Notes: generated from the sequence alone by a model not told the origin. DNA of 64,000 nucleotides from Oceanobacillus halotolerans (GCF_010993955.1 NZ_WIXL01000001.1:626389-690388), one strand, 5' to 3'; positions 44,269-53,890 are shown, counted from the stretch's first letter. Translations and numbers: made by a program.

Positions 44269-45519
44269 ATGTCTACTTTAACAACGTGGTTAGAGGAGAC
44301 GTTGTGTACGTTAAATCTAACAAAAACAATGGATGTACCAAATGGATTTACACGGTTAAGTTTTACCAATGAAGAAAAAAGTGCGCATCATGCATTTCAA
44401 CGGGTAGCACGAGAGTTAGGGTTATCTGTTTATGAGGATGAGGTTTGCAACCAGTGGGCGGTGTGGGAAGTTGATCCAAGTGCACCAACTATTGCTATTG
44501 GTTCTCATTTGGATACCGTCGATAATGGTGGCGGATATGATGGTGTTGCAGGGGTGTTAAGTGCCCTCGGTGCTGTGAAAATGTTAAAAGATCAAAACTT
44601 CCAGCCTACTAAAAATATTGCAGTGGTTTGCTTTGTATCCGAAGAATCCGCTCGTTTTGGTGTATCGACGATTGGAAGTAAGGCTATTTCTAGTAAATTA
44701 AATAAAGAAGAAATAGCGGATGTTACGGATCGAGATGGTATCACGATTAAACAAGCGATGGAAGATTTTGGTGTCAACTGGCAAACACTTGATAACGTAA
44801 CATTACCCGTTCAGAAGTTAGAATCCTTTTTAGAATTACATATTGAACAAAGTACCCAATTGGTAGAACAAAATGCCGATATTGGGATTATAAATGGTGT
44901 TGCCTGTCCTGTACGTTTAAAAGTTCACGTCAAAGGGATGGCTAATCACACTGGTACCACGCCTATGCATAATCGACAAGATGCTTTTGTTTCGATTGCG
45001 CCACTCGTTAATTTTGTACAAGAAGAGGCGCTGAAGGCAAATGAAACCGCAACAAGCCCACTTGTAGCAACAGTTAGCACGATGCAATTAAAACCAAATG
45101 CAATGAACGTGATTCCAGGTGAAATCGAGTTGGGGATCGATATAAGAAGTGTTGATGATGATTTAAAACGACAATTTGCTAAAACAATTGAGACTTTTTG
45201 TAAGGAAATAGAAACGAAACAGGATGTCACTATTTCGATTACCACTTTAGTTGATAATGATTCTGTTGCATTAGATCCAATTATCCAGGGGAAACTCCAA
45301 GAAGCTTGTAAAACAGTAGGATTGAGTGCTCATGAGATGGATAGTGGGGCAGGTCATGATGTCATGAACATGGCAAGTAAATGGCCATCTGGTCTTATTT
45401 TTATTCGTTGTAAAGATGGAGTTAGTCATCACCCAGATGAGTATGCAGCAATTGAGGATATTGAAAAGGGAACAACTGTGTTTGCAACTTATCTACAACA
45501 ACAGACTAGTAAAGCATGA
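44269..45519 (+). CDS. M20 amidohydrolase, N-carbamoyl-amino-acid hydrolase / allantoate amidohydrolase-like
   Basis: 416 aa from ATG 44269, with GGGGGAG upstream; an earlier in-frame start at 44236 has no ribosome site. Metal motifs: GSHLDTVDNGGGYDGVAG (His, Asp), SEESARFG (Glu), ELHIEQ (His-x-Glu) and the late GVSHHPDE. LHIEQ and the TGTTPM lid motif are typical of the ureide/carbamoyl-amino-acid branch. It releases ammonia and CO2 from N-carbamoyl groups in the cytosol. Overlaps the spacer of the abgB-like gene. Confidence 0.88.
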   Translation: MSTLTTWLEETLCTLNLTKTMDVPNGFTRLSFTNEEKSAHHAFQRVARELGLSVYEDEVCNQWAVWEVDPSAPTIAIGSHLDTVDNGGGYDGVAGVLSALGAVKMLKDQNFQPTKNIAVVCFVSEESARFGVSTIGSKAISSKLNKEEIADVTDRDGITIKQAMEDFGVNWQTLDNVTLPVQKLESFLELHIEQSTQLVEQNADIGIINGVACPVRLKVHVKGMANHTGTTPMHNRQDAFVSIAPLVNFVQEEALKANETATSPLVATVSTMQLKPNAMNVIPGEIELGIDIRSVDDDLKRQFAKTIETFCKEIETKQDVTISITTLVDNDSVALDPIIQGKLQEACKTVGLSAHEMDSGAGHDVMNMASKWPSGLIFIRCKDGVSHHPDEYAAIEDIEKGTTVFATYLQQQTSKA

Positions 45520-45545
45520 TAAACATTCTAAAGGAGGGTTTAGTA

Positions 45546-46982
45546 ATGAGCGATAAAACGATCGCGAAAAAATATTTAGCAGATCAAAAAGGCTATTTTG
45601 AAGAGGTAAGTGAATATATTTACCGACATCCAGAAACAAGATTTGAAGAGTATACCTCAGCTAAATATTTAGCAGAACAATGTGAACAGCAAGGATTTAC
45701 GGTAGAACGTGGTATTGGTGGTATTGAAACTGCATTTGTTGGAACATTTGGAAGCGGGTCCCCAGTGATTGGTTTTTTAGGGGAATTTGATGCGTTGTCT
45801 GGCTTAAGTCAGGAACCAAATAAAACGGCATATGAACCATGGGAAAATGATGTCGGACATGGTTGTGGTCATAATCTATTAGGAACTGGTGCGTTTGCAG
45901 CAGCGTGCGCAACAAAGAAATACTTAGAGGAAAATAATTTACCAGGAACAGTAAAATTCTTTGGGTGTCCTGGTGAAGAGGGTGGATCAGGAAAAACGTT
46001 CATGGTACGAGAAGGCGTATTTGATGGCGTAGATGTTGCTTTATGCTGGCATCCATCCCCAACAAATAGCATTATGAGTTTGTCGAGTCTAGCAAACTAC
46101 CAAGTGTATTTCCGGTTTAGAGGAACTCCTTCCCATGCAGCTAATTCACCACATTTAGGTCGAAGTGCATTAGATGCTGTTGAATTGATGAATACAGGTG
46201 TTAACTATTTACGTGAGCATGTTATTCCAGAAGCACGTATGCATTATGCTGTTACGAATACAGGAGGAATTTCGCCAAATGTCGTGCAAGCTGATGCAGA
46301 GGTTTTATATTTGATTCGTGCACCAAAAGTGAACCAAGTGGATGATATATTTAAACGTGTTTGTAAAATAGCGGAAGGTGCTGCATTGATGACAGAAACC
46401 GAGCTATCGATGGAATTTGATAAAGCTTGCTCGAATTATATTCCAAATCGACATCTAGAACGAATTCTGTATGAGAATTTGGAAGAAGCAGGTATTGAAG
46501 AACCAACTGAAGAAGAAAAAACATTTGCAAAAGGAATTTGGGAGTCCCTATCAGCAGGTGAACAGGAAGCTTACTTAGGGGTCATGAAGGGATTCGGATA
46601 CGAAGGAGATGGAGAAGAATTTAACGGAAAATATCTATCTGATGTTATTTCTCCATACGTGGAATCTGATAAAATTTTAGCTGGATCAACTGATGTAGCA
46701 GATGTTAGCTGGGTTGTACCAACTGCCCAATTATCAGCCTCTACATCTACATTAGGTACTCCTTTACACACTTGGCAAATGACTAGCCAAGGGATTAGCA
46801 GTTATGCCCATAAAGGCATGTTGCGTGCAGCTGAATCCATGGCTTTAACTGGGATTGATGTGTTGAATGATAAAGATAAATTAGCAGAAATTAAACAAGA
46901 ATTTGAGGCATTTAAAGCGAAAAATCCATACACATGCCCAATTCCAAAAGATGTAAAACCATCTCCATTAAATCAAGGGTAA
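45546..46982 (+). CDS. abgB: p-Aminobenzoyl-glutamate hydrolase subunit B-like (AbgB, M20)
   Basis: 478 aa from ATG 45546, with AAAGGAGGG upstream. M20D motifs: GFLGEFDALSG, the metal site GHGCGHNLLGTGA, PGEEGGSGK and the late STDVADVSWVVPT, which is distinctive of AbgB. In E. coli AbgA and AbgB form the heterodimer that splits p-aminobenzoyl-glutamate, a folate breakdown product. The abgA-like gene follows after a repeat fragment. AbgT, the specific importer, is not seen. Confidence 0.88.
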   Translation: MSDKTIAKKYLADQKGYFEEVSEYIYRHPETRFEEYTSAKYLAEQCEQQGFTVERGIGGIETAFVGTFGSGSPVIGFLGEFDALSGLSQEPNKTAYEPWENDVGHGCGHNLLGTGAFAAACATKKYLEENNLPGTVKFFGCPGEEGGSGKTFMVREGVFDGVDVALCWHPSPTNSIMSLSSLANYQVYFRFRGTPSHAANSPHLGRSALDAVELMNTGVNYLREHVIPEARMHYAVTNTGGISPNVVQADAEVLYLIRAPKVNQVDDIFKRVCKIAEGAALMTETELSMEFDKACSNYIPNRHLERILYENLEEAGIEEPTEEEKTFAKGIWESLSAGEQEAYLGVMKGFGYEGDGEEFNGKYLSDVISPYVESDKILAGSTDVADVSWVVPTAQLSASTSTLGTPLHTWQMTSQGISSYAHKGMLRAAESMALTGIDVLNDKDKLAEIKQEFEAFKAKNPYTCPIPKDVKPSPLNQG

Positions 46983-47033
46983 AGATTTGGGGGTGGATTG
47001 CCATGGGTAGATGGTGCCACTCCTATTTTTTTA

Positions 47034-47152
47034 CACGTTAGGAAAATATAAAGGGTAAGAAGTAGACTTGACGTTGCTAAAATTTTTATTGTTCCAAGTA
47101 TAAGAGAAACGAACACCTTCGCTAAAGACCGAGCGAATGTGAGTTTTTCTAA
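47034..47152 (+). repeat. Long repeat family A, 3' fragment
   Basis: CACGTTAGGAAAATATAAAG, TTCCAAGTATAAGAG and CTTCGCTAAAGACCGAGCGA with GTGAGTTTTTC, inserted between the abgB- and abgA-like genes. Confidence 0.75.
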
Positions 47153-47278
47153 AAAATATTTTTTTAATCTTTTTATTATTTCTATCATTACGAAAAGAAA
47201 GAAGTGGTATTACCAAATAACAATGATGTTGATGGAACTCCATCATATCTACAACTAGTAATATAAGGAGTGTCTAGC

Positions 47279-48565
47279 ATGACAGAGGCGTTAACGAATC
47301 AAATGATTGAATGGAGACGGGATTTTCATCGATTTCCTGAAACAGGATTTTTGGAGATGCGAACTGCTTCGATTGTCGCGTCAATCTTAGATGAACTTGG
47401 GTTTGAATTGGAAATGGGTCTAGACGTGATGGATCCTGCCTATTGTATGGGAAAACCGAATGATGAGGAAACAAAAGAACATTACGAGTGGGCTATTGAA
47501 AATGGAGCTCATCCAAAATATGTCGATCGTTTTTCAGAGGGGTATACAGGAATTGTGGCAACATGGGATACAAAAAAGGCTGGCCCAACCACTGCATTTC
47601 GCTTTGATATGGATGCACTTCCTATTGATGAATCGGCTGATGCAGACCATTTTCCACAGCAAAAAGGATTTAAATCGACACAACCATATACCATGCATGC
47701 GTGTGGACATGATGCCCATACTTCCATGGGACTTGGACTGGCGACATTAATTGCGGAAAACCCTGATGAGTTAACAGGTAAAATTAAAATTATCTTTCAA
47801 CCTGCTGAAGAAGGAACGCGTGGTGCTAAATCCATGGCTGAAAAAGGTGTTGTGGATGATGTGAACTATTTTATTGCCACACATATCGGGGTAGGTGTTC
47901 CACAAGATCACATCGTCGCAGCAAAAAACGGCTTTTTAGCTACATCGAAGTTAGATGTCACGTTTAAAGGAGTCTCCAGTCATGCAGGTGGCAAACCAGA
48001 AGAAGGAAAAAATGCATTATTAGCCGCTGCCTCTGCAGCTCTGAATATTTATGCAACACCAAGACATTCAGAAGGTGCTACGAGAATTAATGTTGGGGAA
48101 TTTCACGCTGGAACAGGCAGAAATATTATTGCCGATACGGCAACATTAAAAGTAGAGACACGTGGAGAGGTTTCGTCCATTAATGAGGAGGTGAAACAAC
48201 ACGTTAAATCGGTTATTGCTGGCGCAGCAGCTATGTATCAAGTAGATTATGAGATTGAAACAGTAGGGGAAGCGTTAAGTAGTAACTGTTCAGAAGAGTT
48301 AGCAGCAATTGTTCATCAATGTGCTGAACAATCTCCATACTTTGAGAAAAGTATTTTAATAGATGATAGTGCAGCTGGTTCAGAAGATGCTACGTACTTT
48401 ATGGACCGCGTCAAGGATAAAGGTGGACAAGCAACCTATTGTGCGTTTGGGACGGACTTAGCAGCCGGACACCATAATGAAAAATTTGATATTAATGAAC
48501 GTACGCTTTATCCAACATCAGCTCTTTTATATGAAACGATTGTAGCATTAGCTAAACAATCATGA
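47279..48565 (+). CDS. abgA: p-Aminobenzoyl-glutamate hydrolase subunit A-like (AbgA, M20)
   Basis: 428 aa from ATG 47279, with ATAAGGAGTG 7 nt upstream; GTG 47270 overlaps that site. M20D features: WRRDFHRFPETGF near 11, the metal motif MHACGHDAHTSMG, FQPAEEGTRGAKSM, and SSHAGGKPEEGKNAL. An extra segment (YEWAIENGAHPKYVDRF) is typical of AbgA. Partner of the preceding AbgB-like protein. A peptide-binding lipoprotein gene follows within 26 bp. Confidence 0.87.
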   Translation: MTEALTNQMIEWRRDFHRFPETGFLEMRTASIVASILDELGFELEMGLDVMDPAYCMGKPNDEETKEHYEWAIENGAHPKYVDRFSEGYTGIVATWDTKKAGPTTAFRFDMDALPIDESADADHFPQQKGFKSTQPYTMHACGHDAHTSMGLGLATLIAENPDELTGKIKIIFQPAEEGTRGAKSMAEKGVVDDVNYFIATHIGVGVPQDHIVAAKNGFLATSKLDVTFKGVSSHAGGKPEEGKNALLAAASAALNIYATPRHSEGATRINVGEFHAGTGRNIIADTATLKVETRGEVSSINEEVKQHVKSVIAGAAAMYQVDYEIETVGEALSSNCSEELAAIVHQCAEQSPYFEKSILIDDSAAGSEDATYFMDRVKDKGGQATYCAFGTDLAAGHHNEKFDINERTLYPTSALLYETIVALAKQS

Positions 48566-48590
48566 AAAAACAAATAGAGAGGATCGTGAC

Positions 48591-50204
48591 ATGATGAAAA
48601 AATTCAACAAACCATTTTTGCTGATGATATTAACCGTTTTATTGAGCATAGCCTTAGTTGCTTGTGCGAGTGAACCAGATGAAAGTGCAAGTTCAGACAG
48701 TGATGGAGATAGTGGAAGTAGTGAAGGACAAGCTGGCGGCGACTTAGTTGTTGCGGTGCTTTCAGATGCTGTAGCCCTAGATCCTACTGGGGTAAATGAT
48801 GTTCCGTCATTTGATGTACAGTTTAATATATTTGAAAAACTAGTTTGGCAAGATGAAAATATGGAACTGCAGCCAGGTCTAGCCGAGAGCTGGGAAGCAA
48901 TTGATGAAACAACATGGGAATTTAAACTGCAAGAAGGGGTTAAATTTCATGATGGATCCGACTTCAATGCAGAAGTAGTAAAAGCGAACATTGAGCGTAT
49001 TCAAAACCCAGACGTTTCTGCACCTACAGCCTATTTAGTTGATATGATTTCAGAGGTGCAAATTGTGGATGATTATACTGTTTGTTTTATTACGGAATAT
49101 CCATTTGGGGGCCTGCCAGCACATCTTGGGCATCCAGTTGCATCCATGGTCTCATTAGAACAAATTGAAGAAGATTATGCAGCAATGGAAGATGGAGCTG
49201 AACCAGGAAGTGTCATTAATGAGCACCCAATTGGAACAGGGTACTTTAAGTTTGAAGAATGGTCACCAGGCCAGCATGTAAAACTTGTAAAAAATGAAGA
49301 CTACTGGAATGGTGAGGCAAAACTAGATTCTGTTACCTTTAAAGTGGTAAAAGAGGATTTAACACGTATTGCTGAGTTAGAAACAGGAGATTCCCATGTT
49401 TCCAACCCATTAAGTCCTTCAGATTTAGAACGTGTTGAAGGAACGGAGGGATTATATGCAAGTCGTACCGATAGTGTATCTCTAGATTATATTGGATTTA
49501 ACGTAAACCAAGAGCCATTTAATGATATACGTGTACGTAAGGCGATTTCAATGGCAATTGATAAAGAGCAAATTTTAGAAGGAATTTACAATGGGGTAGG
49601 CCTTCCTGCAAAAGGACCTTTACCACCAACTGTCTTTGGCTATGATGATGGTATAGAAGGGATTGAATATGACCCAAAAAAGGCAAAAGAATTGCTTGCA
49701 GAGGCCGGCTATGAAGATGGATTCTCTACAACGATTTGGACAAATGACAGCCGTGAACGTATTGACATGGCAACGAATGTTCAAGCACAGCTGGATGAAT
49801 TTGGTATCGATATCGAGGTAGAAGTATTTGAATGGGGTGCATACCTTGAAGAGATTGGTAATGGGGAGCATGATATGTTTGTACTAGGCTGGTCCAATGC
49901 AACAGCTGATGCGGATAACGGATTGTATCCATTATTCCACTCTGATAATCATGGACCTCCTGGAAACAGAACATTTATCGATAATCCAGAATTAGATGAG
50001 CTAATTGAAAATGGACGTACTGCACAAGACGAAGAAGAACGTCTTGGCATTTATAAAGAGGCACAGGAATTATTGGTAGAAGAATCCCCAATGATCTATA
50101 TGCTTCATCAAGAGTACCTGTTAGGTGTCAGTGAGAAAGTCAAAGATCTCGTTCAACTACCAACCAAATACCTATACCTAAAAGACGCCTACATCGAAGA
50201 ATAA
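48591..50204 (+). CDS. Peptide/amide ABC substrate-binding lipoprotein (SBP family 5)
   Basis: 537 aa, ATG 48591 (or 48594) after GAGAGGATCG. Lipobox VACASEP near residues 24-30, then a Ser/Asp/Gly linker. SBP_bac_5 motifs: WEFKLQEGVKFHDGSDFNAE and DIRVRKAISMAIDKEQILEG. Co-transcription with abgA suggests the imported ligand is an acylated glutamate or a similar small peptide, which is an inference. No permease or ATPase genes follow, so it may share the transporter encoded at 24378-28225. Confidence 0.9.
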   Translation: MMKKFNKPFLLMILTVLLSIALVACASEPDESASSDSDGDSGSSEGQAGGDLVVAVLSDAVALDPTGVNDVPSFDVQFNIFEKLVWQDENMELQPGLAESWEAIDETTWEFKLQEGVKFHDGSDFNAEVVKANIERIQNPDVSAPTAYLVDMISEVQIVDDYTVCFITEYPFGGLPAHLGHPVASMVSLEQIEEDYAAMEDGAEPGSVINEHPIGTGYFKFEEWSPGQHVKLVKNEDYWNGEAKLDSVTFKVVKEDLTRIAELETGDSHVSNPLSPSDLERVEGTEGLYASRTDSVSLDYIGFNVNQEPFNDIRVRKAISMAIDKEQILEGIYNGVGLPAKGPLPPTVFGYDDGIEGIEYDPKKAKELLAEAGYEDGFSTTIWTNDSRERIDMATNVQAQLDEFGIDIEVEVFEWGAYLEEIGNGEHDMFVLGWSNATADADNGLYPLFHSDNHGPPGNRTFIDNPELDELIENGRTAQDEEERLGIYKEAQELLVEESPMIYMLHQEYLLGVSEKVKDLVQLPTKYLYLKDAYIEE

Positions 50205-50205
50205 T

Positions 50206-50236
50206 GGTGCCTGTCACTCCCCGAATTTTGTCGAAT
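50206..50236 (+). repeat. 31-bp stop-associated repeat, copy 11, half of a hairpin
   Basis: CACTCCCC variant 1 bp after the stop. Its CACTCCCCG (50214-50222) pairs with CGGGGAGTG just downstream (50238-50246), and GATAGTTTTTA follows, giving a terminator-like structure. Confidence 0.88.
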
Positions 50237-50289
50237 ACGGGGAGTGATAGTTTTTATCAATCTATCTATTCTAATAGAGGAGTGTTTTA

Positions 50290-52083
50290 ATGACCAAGCA
50301 ATCGAAAGATGAAACACTATTAAACTATTTAACCGTACATGGTGCATACCAGCCATCGGTTATTCCAAACAGACAAGCTTTTACCTTTTTATCCAAAGAA
50401 ACAGGAATACCACAAGTTTGGAAATGGGATGAAACTGCGAAAAAGGTTAAACAATATACTGATTTAGAAGACCGTATTCTTTCCGTTTACCATTCGCCAT
50501 CTGGTGAGAAGACTATTGTCGGAATGGACCATAAAGGAAATGAAAAACAACAATTTTATTTACTAACCGATGATGGTACCAATGTAGAAGAATTAGTGAT
50601 CTCAACAGAGCATTTCCATGAATTCGGTGGATGGTCACCTGATGAGAAAAGCATCGCATTTACGAGTAATCGTCGTCACTTAGGGTATTTTGATTTATAT
50701 GTTGTTGATGTTGAAACGAAAAAAGAAGAAGTCATTTACGAATATGATGGGAAATGCACACCGATCTCCTGGACAAAAGATGGAAAAGCAATCATCGTCA
50801 GTATTGCTGATTCCAATATCGACAACTCCATCTATGTTATTGATGTCCACACAAAAGATCGCTTCAAAATCGGAACGGATGATGTAGTGGCAAGACACCA
50901 CTCTGTCCAGCTGACCAAAGATGGAAAAGGAGGTTTCCTAGTCTCTGATATTGGCCGTGACACGATGGGAATCTTCCAATTTACCTTTGAGAATCCATCT
51001 ACATTAAAAGAAGTGTATACTGTCGAGAACTGGGATATAGAGGAGATTAAACTTTCTCCGAGTGAAGGAAAGCTTGCGTTTACTGTAAATGAAGGTGGAT
51101 ACTCCACGCTAGGTCTTTTTGACTTTACGAAAAAGACTACTCAAACGATAGAAGTACTGCCCAAAGGTGTTTATGCATCAATTTCTTGGCTGACAGATGA
51201 GGAGTTTATCGTCGGGGTAAAAAGTCCAGTATTGCCTGGGGATGTCTATAAAATAGCAATCAGCCCCAATACGGCAGAACGAATCACGTATGTTGGTCAG
51301 GCAGAGTCGATTGAAAAGCAATGGTTTGAGCCAGCATTATACCATTTCAAATCTTTTGATGGCTTAGAAGTTCCTTACTTTTATTATGGAGAAGAGCGAG
51401 AATCACAGCCAGTGGTTGTGTATGTACATGGTGGACCAGAACACCAAATCCGGGCCGAGTATAATCCTGTCATTCAATATTTAGCAGCACAAGGATTTGC
51501 TGTGGTTGCACCAAATGTACGCGGGAGTATGGGATATGGCCGAAAATATGTTCAATTAGATGATGTTCGAAAACGAATGGATGCTGTTGCTGATTTGAAG
51601 TGGCTTGTGGAAGACCTTGTCGAGAGTCATGGTGCAGCGCGTGATAAAGTCGGCATTATGGGCCGAAGCTATGGTGGATTTATGGTCCTTGCAGCTGTTA
51701 CCCATTACCCTGAAGTATGGGCTGCTGGCGTCGATATTGTAGGGATCTCTCACTTCAAGACATTCCTGGAGAATACAGGTCCATGGCGCCGCAAACTTCG
51801 TGAAGCAGAATATGGTTCCCTAGAGAATGATGTGAATTTCTTTGAGGAAATTGCGCCATTAAATCACACGGATAAAATCACGGCACCACTTCTAGTATTC
51901 CATGGCCGTAATGATACACGTGTACCAGTAAGTGAAGCAGAACAGCTAACCGCTGACTTAAAAGAACAAGGTAAAGAAGTTGAATTAATGATATTTGAAG
52001 ATGAAGGACACCAGACTGAAAAAATCGAAAACCATATCGAAATGAACAGTAAAATTGTGTCGTTCATGTCCGAAAAATTGTAA
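50290..52083 (+). CDS. S9-family serine peptidase (acylaminoacyl-peptidase/dipeptidyl-peptidase-like)
   Basis: 597 aa, ATG with AGAGGAG upstream. An N-terminal beta-propeller (about 25-350, with GWSPDEKSIAFTSN and ISWTKDGKAIIVS repeats) precedes an alpha/beta-hydrolase domain. Triad: S460 in GRSYGGF, D542 in HGRNDTRVP, H574 in EDEGHQTE. Cytosolic enzymes of this kind trim short peptides. It follows the second binding lipoprotein and completes the catabolic set. Confidence 0.91.
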   Translation: MTKQSKDETLLNYLTVHGAYQPSVIPNRQAFTFLSKETGIPQVWKWDETAKKVKQYTDLEDRILSVYHSPSGEKTIVGMDHKGNEKQQFYLLTDDGTNVEELVISTEHFHEFGGWSPDEKSIAFTSNRRHLGYFDLYVVDVETKKEEVIYEYDGKCTPISWTKDGKAIIVSIADSNIDNSIYVIDVHTKDRFKIGTDDVVARHHSVQLTKDGKGGFLVSDIGRDTMGIFQFTFENPSTLKEVYTVENWDIEEIKLSPSEGKLAFTVNEGGYSTLGLFDFTKKTTQTIEVLPKGVYASISWLTDEEFIVGVKSPVLPGDVYKIAISPNTAERITYVGQAESIEKQWFEPALYHFKSFDGLEVPYFYYGEERESQPVVVYVHGGPEHQIRAEYNPVIQYLAAQGFAVVAPNVRGSMGYGRKYVQLDDVRKRMDAVADLKWLVEDLVESHGAARDKVGIMGRSYGGFMVLAAVTHYPEVWAAGVDIVGISHFKTFLENTGPWRRKLREAEYGSLENDVNFFEEIAPLNHTDKITAPLLVFHGRNDTRVPVSEAEQLTADLKEQGKEVELMIFEDEGHQTEKIENHIEMNSKIVSFMSEKL

Positions 52084-52182
52084 CTTCGATTGTAACTGTT
52101 GATTGCAGTTAACAGAAGGAGGAACCATTATAAAGTTGTTCGTTGGTCTCTCCTTCCACACCAAATACTAGTTTGATATAAA

Positions 52183-52410
52183 ATAGCGGAATGACGATCT
52201 ACCAGAAAATAAAGGTGGTTCTACATTCCGCTATTCCAATGAAAACACCTCATATTTAGCCTCGGATGAATCCTCATTCCACTATTACTCTATTTTCCTT
52301 CTATTTTTCACTGTTTTAGGCCATATAACGGAACTAGGATTCATACCCCTTTAAAATCCTGCTTAATTTTCCCATTTAGCGGAATAAGGACACTTTTTAG
52401 ACGTCTTCTA
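52183..52410 (+). repeat. Palindromic repeat block (family D)
   Basis: ATAGCGGAAT (52183-52192) and ATTCCGCTAT (52225-52234) are perfect inverted arms; related TAACGGAACTAGGATTC and TTTAGCGGAATAAGGAC pieces follow. I recall similar AGCGGAAT elements as dispersed repeats in Bacillaceae. The 474-bp gap 52084-52557 shows no gene; a CGGCAGCTTTTTT stretch near its end may be part of a weak terminator. Confidence 0.6.
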
Positions 52411-52557
52411 TTAAACTTCAGGATGTCAAGCTACACTCGGCAGCTTTTTTAATTATTTAGTGTAAGAAAACTCGCATCAAAAAAGTCTGAATCAATTATT
52501 TGACACCTTTTATAATAACCTTTATAATTTTTTGAAAATTACTATTGGGGTGAAAAA

Positions 52558-53685
52558 ATGAAGGTTGTTGTGATTGGAAGTGGAATTGTTGGAGCAAGTG
52601 CTGCCTATCACTTGGCTAAAAAGCAAGTAGAAGTTGTTCTTGTAGATAAACAACATGAAGGCAATGCAACAGCAGCAGGTGCGGGGATTGTTTGTCCTTG
52701 GATATCAAGGGTAGAGGATGAGAATCACTATGAGCTCGCCAAACGAGGTGCGATTTATTATCCAGATCTTATCGCTCAATTAGAAGCAGATGGAGAAGTA
52801 AACGTTGGCTATAAAAAAGTTGGTGCATTAAGTGTTAGTTCAGACAAAAAGTTACTCGATGATGTCGAGGAGCGTGTACGACAAAAACGGAAATCATCAC
52901 CAGAAGCAGGGGATATAGAAAGACTAACTGGAGAGGAGGCTCAAGCCTTATTTCCACCTCTGAATCCAGAACTTGAAGCTGTTTATATAACTGGTGCTGC
53001 TCGTGTCGATGGCAGGTTAATGCGAGCGTCTTTGAAGCGTGCAGCTGAAAAGCATGGTGCAAAATGTATAAATGGTGAGGCAACACTTACACAACAAAAA
53101 GATAGAGTGACAGGGATTGAGGTTAATGGTGAGGTGATCAAAGCAGATAAACTTGTTGTTGCTGCAGGAGCTTGGGTCAACTCACTGTTAACTCCAATTG
53201 GGGTTCAAGTTAACATTGAGCCACAGCGCGGACAAATCGCGCATATGACATTATCACATACAGATACGTCCAGTTGGCCAGTTGTCCTGCCACATACGAG
53301 TCATTATATGTTAGCATTTGATGACTCACGTGTAGTAGCAGGTGCGACCCGAGAGACAGGGGCCGGATTTGATTATCGCCTGACACCTGGTGGAATTTCT
53401 GAGGTACTAGACCATGCGTTAGATGTTGCTCCAGGACTAGAGGATAGCACCTTAAAAGAGGTTCGTATCGGCTTTCGTCCAATGGGTCCAGATCGTTTAC
53501 CATTAGTGGGCAGCATCACGAATCAGGAAAACATAATTATGGCAAATGGGCTAGGTGCTTCTGGACTTACGATGGGACCATATGTTGGAAAAATAGCAGC
53601 TTCCTTAGCAAATGATGAATCAGTATCTTTTGATCTATCACCATATGACCCGATGCGCGCCATTACAATCCAAGAAAAAGTATAA
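52558..53685 (+). CDS. FAD-dependent oxidoreductase, DAO family (DadA/ThiO-like)
   Basis: 375 aa, ATG with TTGGGGTG upstream. Dinucleotide motif VIGSGIVGASAAYHLA at 5-20, acidic end of strand 2 in VDKQHEG, and the C-terminal FAD motif GFRPMGPDRLPLVG plus NGLGASGLTMGP. The fold oxidises amino acids or N-methyl amino acids (D-amino acid dehydrogenase, sarcosine/glycine oxidase). Together with the D-aminopeptidase it may consume D-amino acids; that link is inferred. Monocistronic, bounded by repeats. Confidence 0.88.
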   Translation: MKVVVIGSGIVGASAAYHLAKKQVEVVLVDKQHEGNATAAGAGIVCPWISRVEDENHYELAKRGAIYYPDLIAQLEADGEVNVGYKKVGALSVSSDKKLLDDVEERVRQKRKSSPEAGDIERLTGEEAQALFPPLNPELEAVYITGAARVDGRLMRASLKRAAEKHGAKCINGEATLTQQKDRVTGIEVNGEVIKADKLVVAAGAWVNSLLTPIGVQVNIEPQRGQIAHMTLSHTDTSSWPVVLPHTSHYMLAFDDSRVVAGATRETGAGFDYRLTPGGISEVLDHALDVAPGLEDSTLKEVRIGFRPMGPDRLPLVGSITNQENIIMANGLGASGLTMGPYVGKIAASLANDESVSFDLSPYDPMRAITIQEKV

Positions 53686-53702
53686 TCAATAGGGTTAGTT
53701 TA

Positions 53703-53790
53703 TCACGTGTTAACTGGCAGGCTGACTAAAATCGCCACGTCAGCACTAGCACGTCCTGTTGAGTCGGAAACCCCACCGAATGAGTTAGCT
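53703..53790 (-). repeat. Family B repeat unit, inverted
   Basis: TGTTAACTGGCAGGCTGACT, CGCCACGTCAGCACTAGCAC and CCTGTTGAGTC match, in reverse, the unit at 38491; CCCACCGAATGAGTTAG is shared with 60340. The rest of the gap to 54025 holds a terminator only. Confidence 0.7.
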
Positions 53791-53854
53791 TTATAAGGCA
53801 TGCTGCTGTTAGTTGGCATCTTACTAAACATATTTATTATTAAAAAGTAAAACA

Positions 53855-53890
53855 CAAAAACCCCGGCATACAGTTCCAGGGTTTTTCCTG
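53855..53890 (+). terminator. Rho-independent terminator
   Basis: AAAAACCCCGG / CCAGGGTTTTT hairpin followed by CCTGTTTTG. Confidence 0.72.

Noticed and set aside
1765..50236. 31-bp elements as a dispersed CRISPR or operator regulon
   Set aside because: Spacing is kilobases, copies follow stop codons rather than promoters, and regulator-type symmetry is weak.
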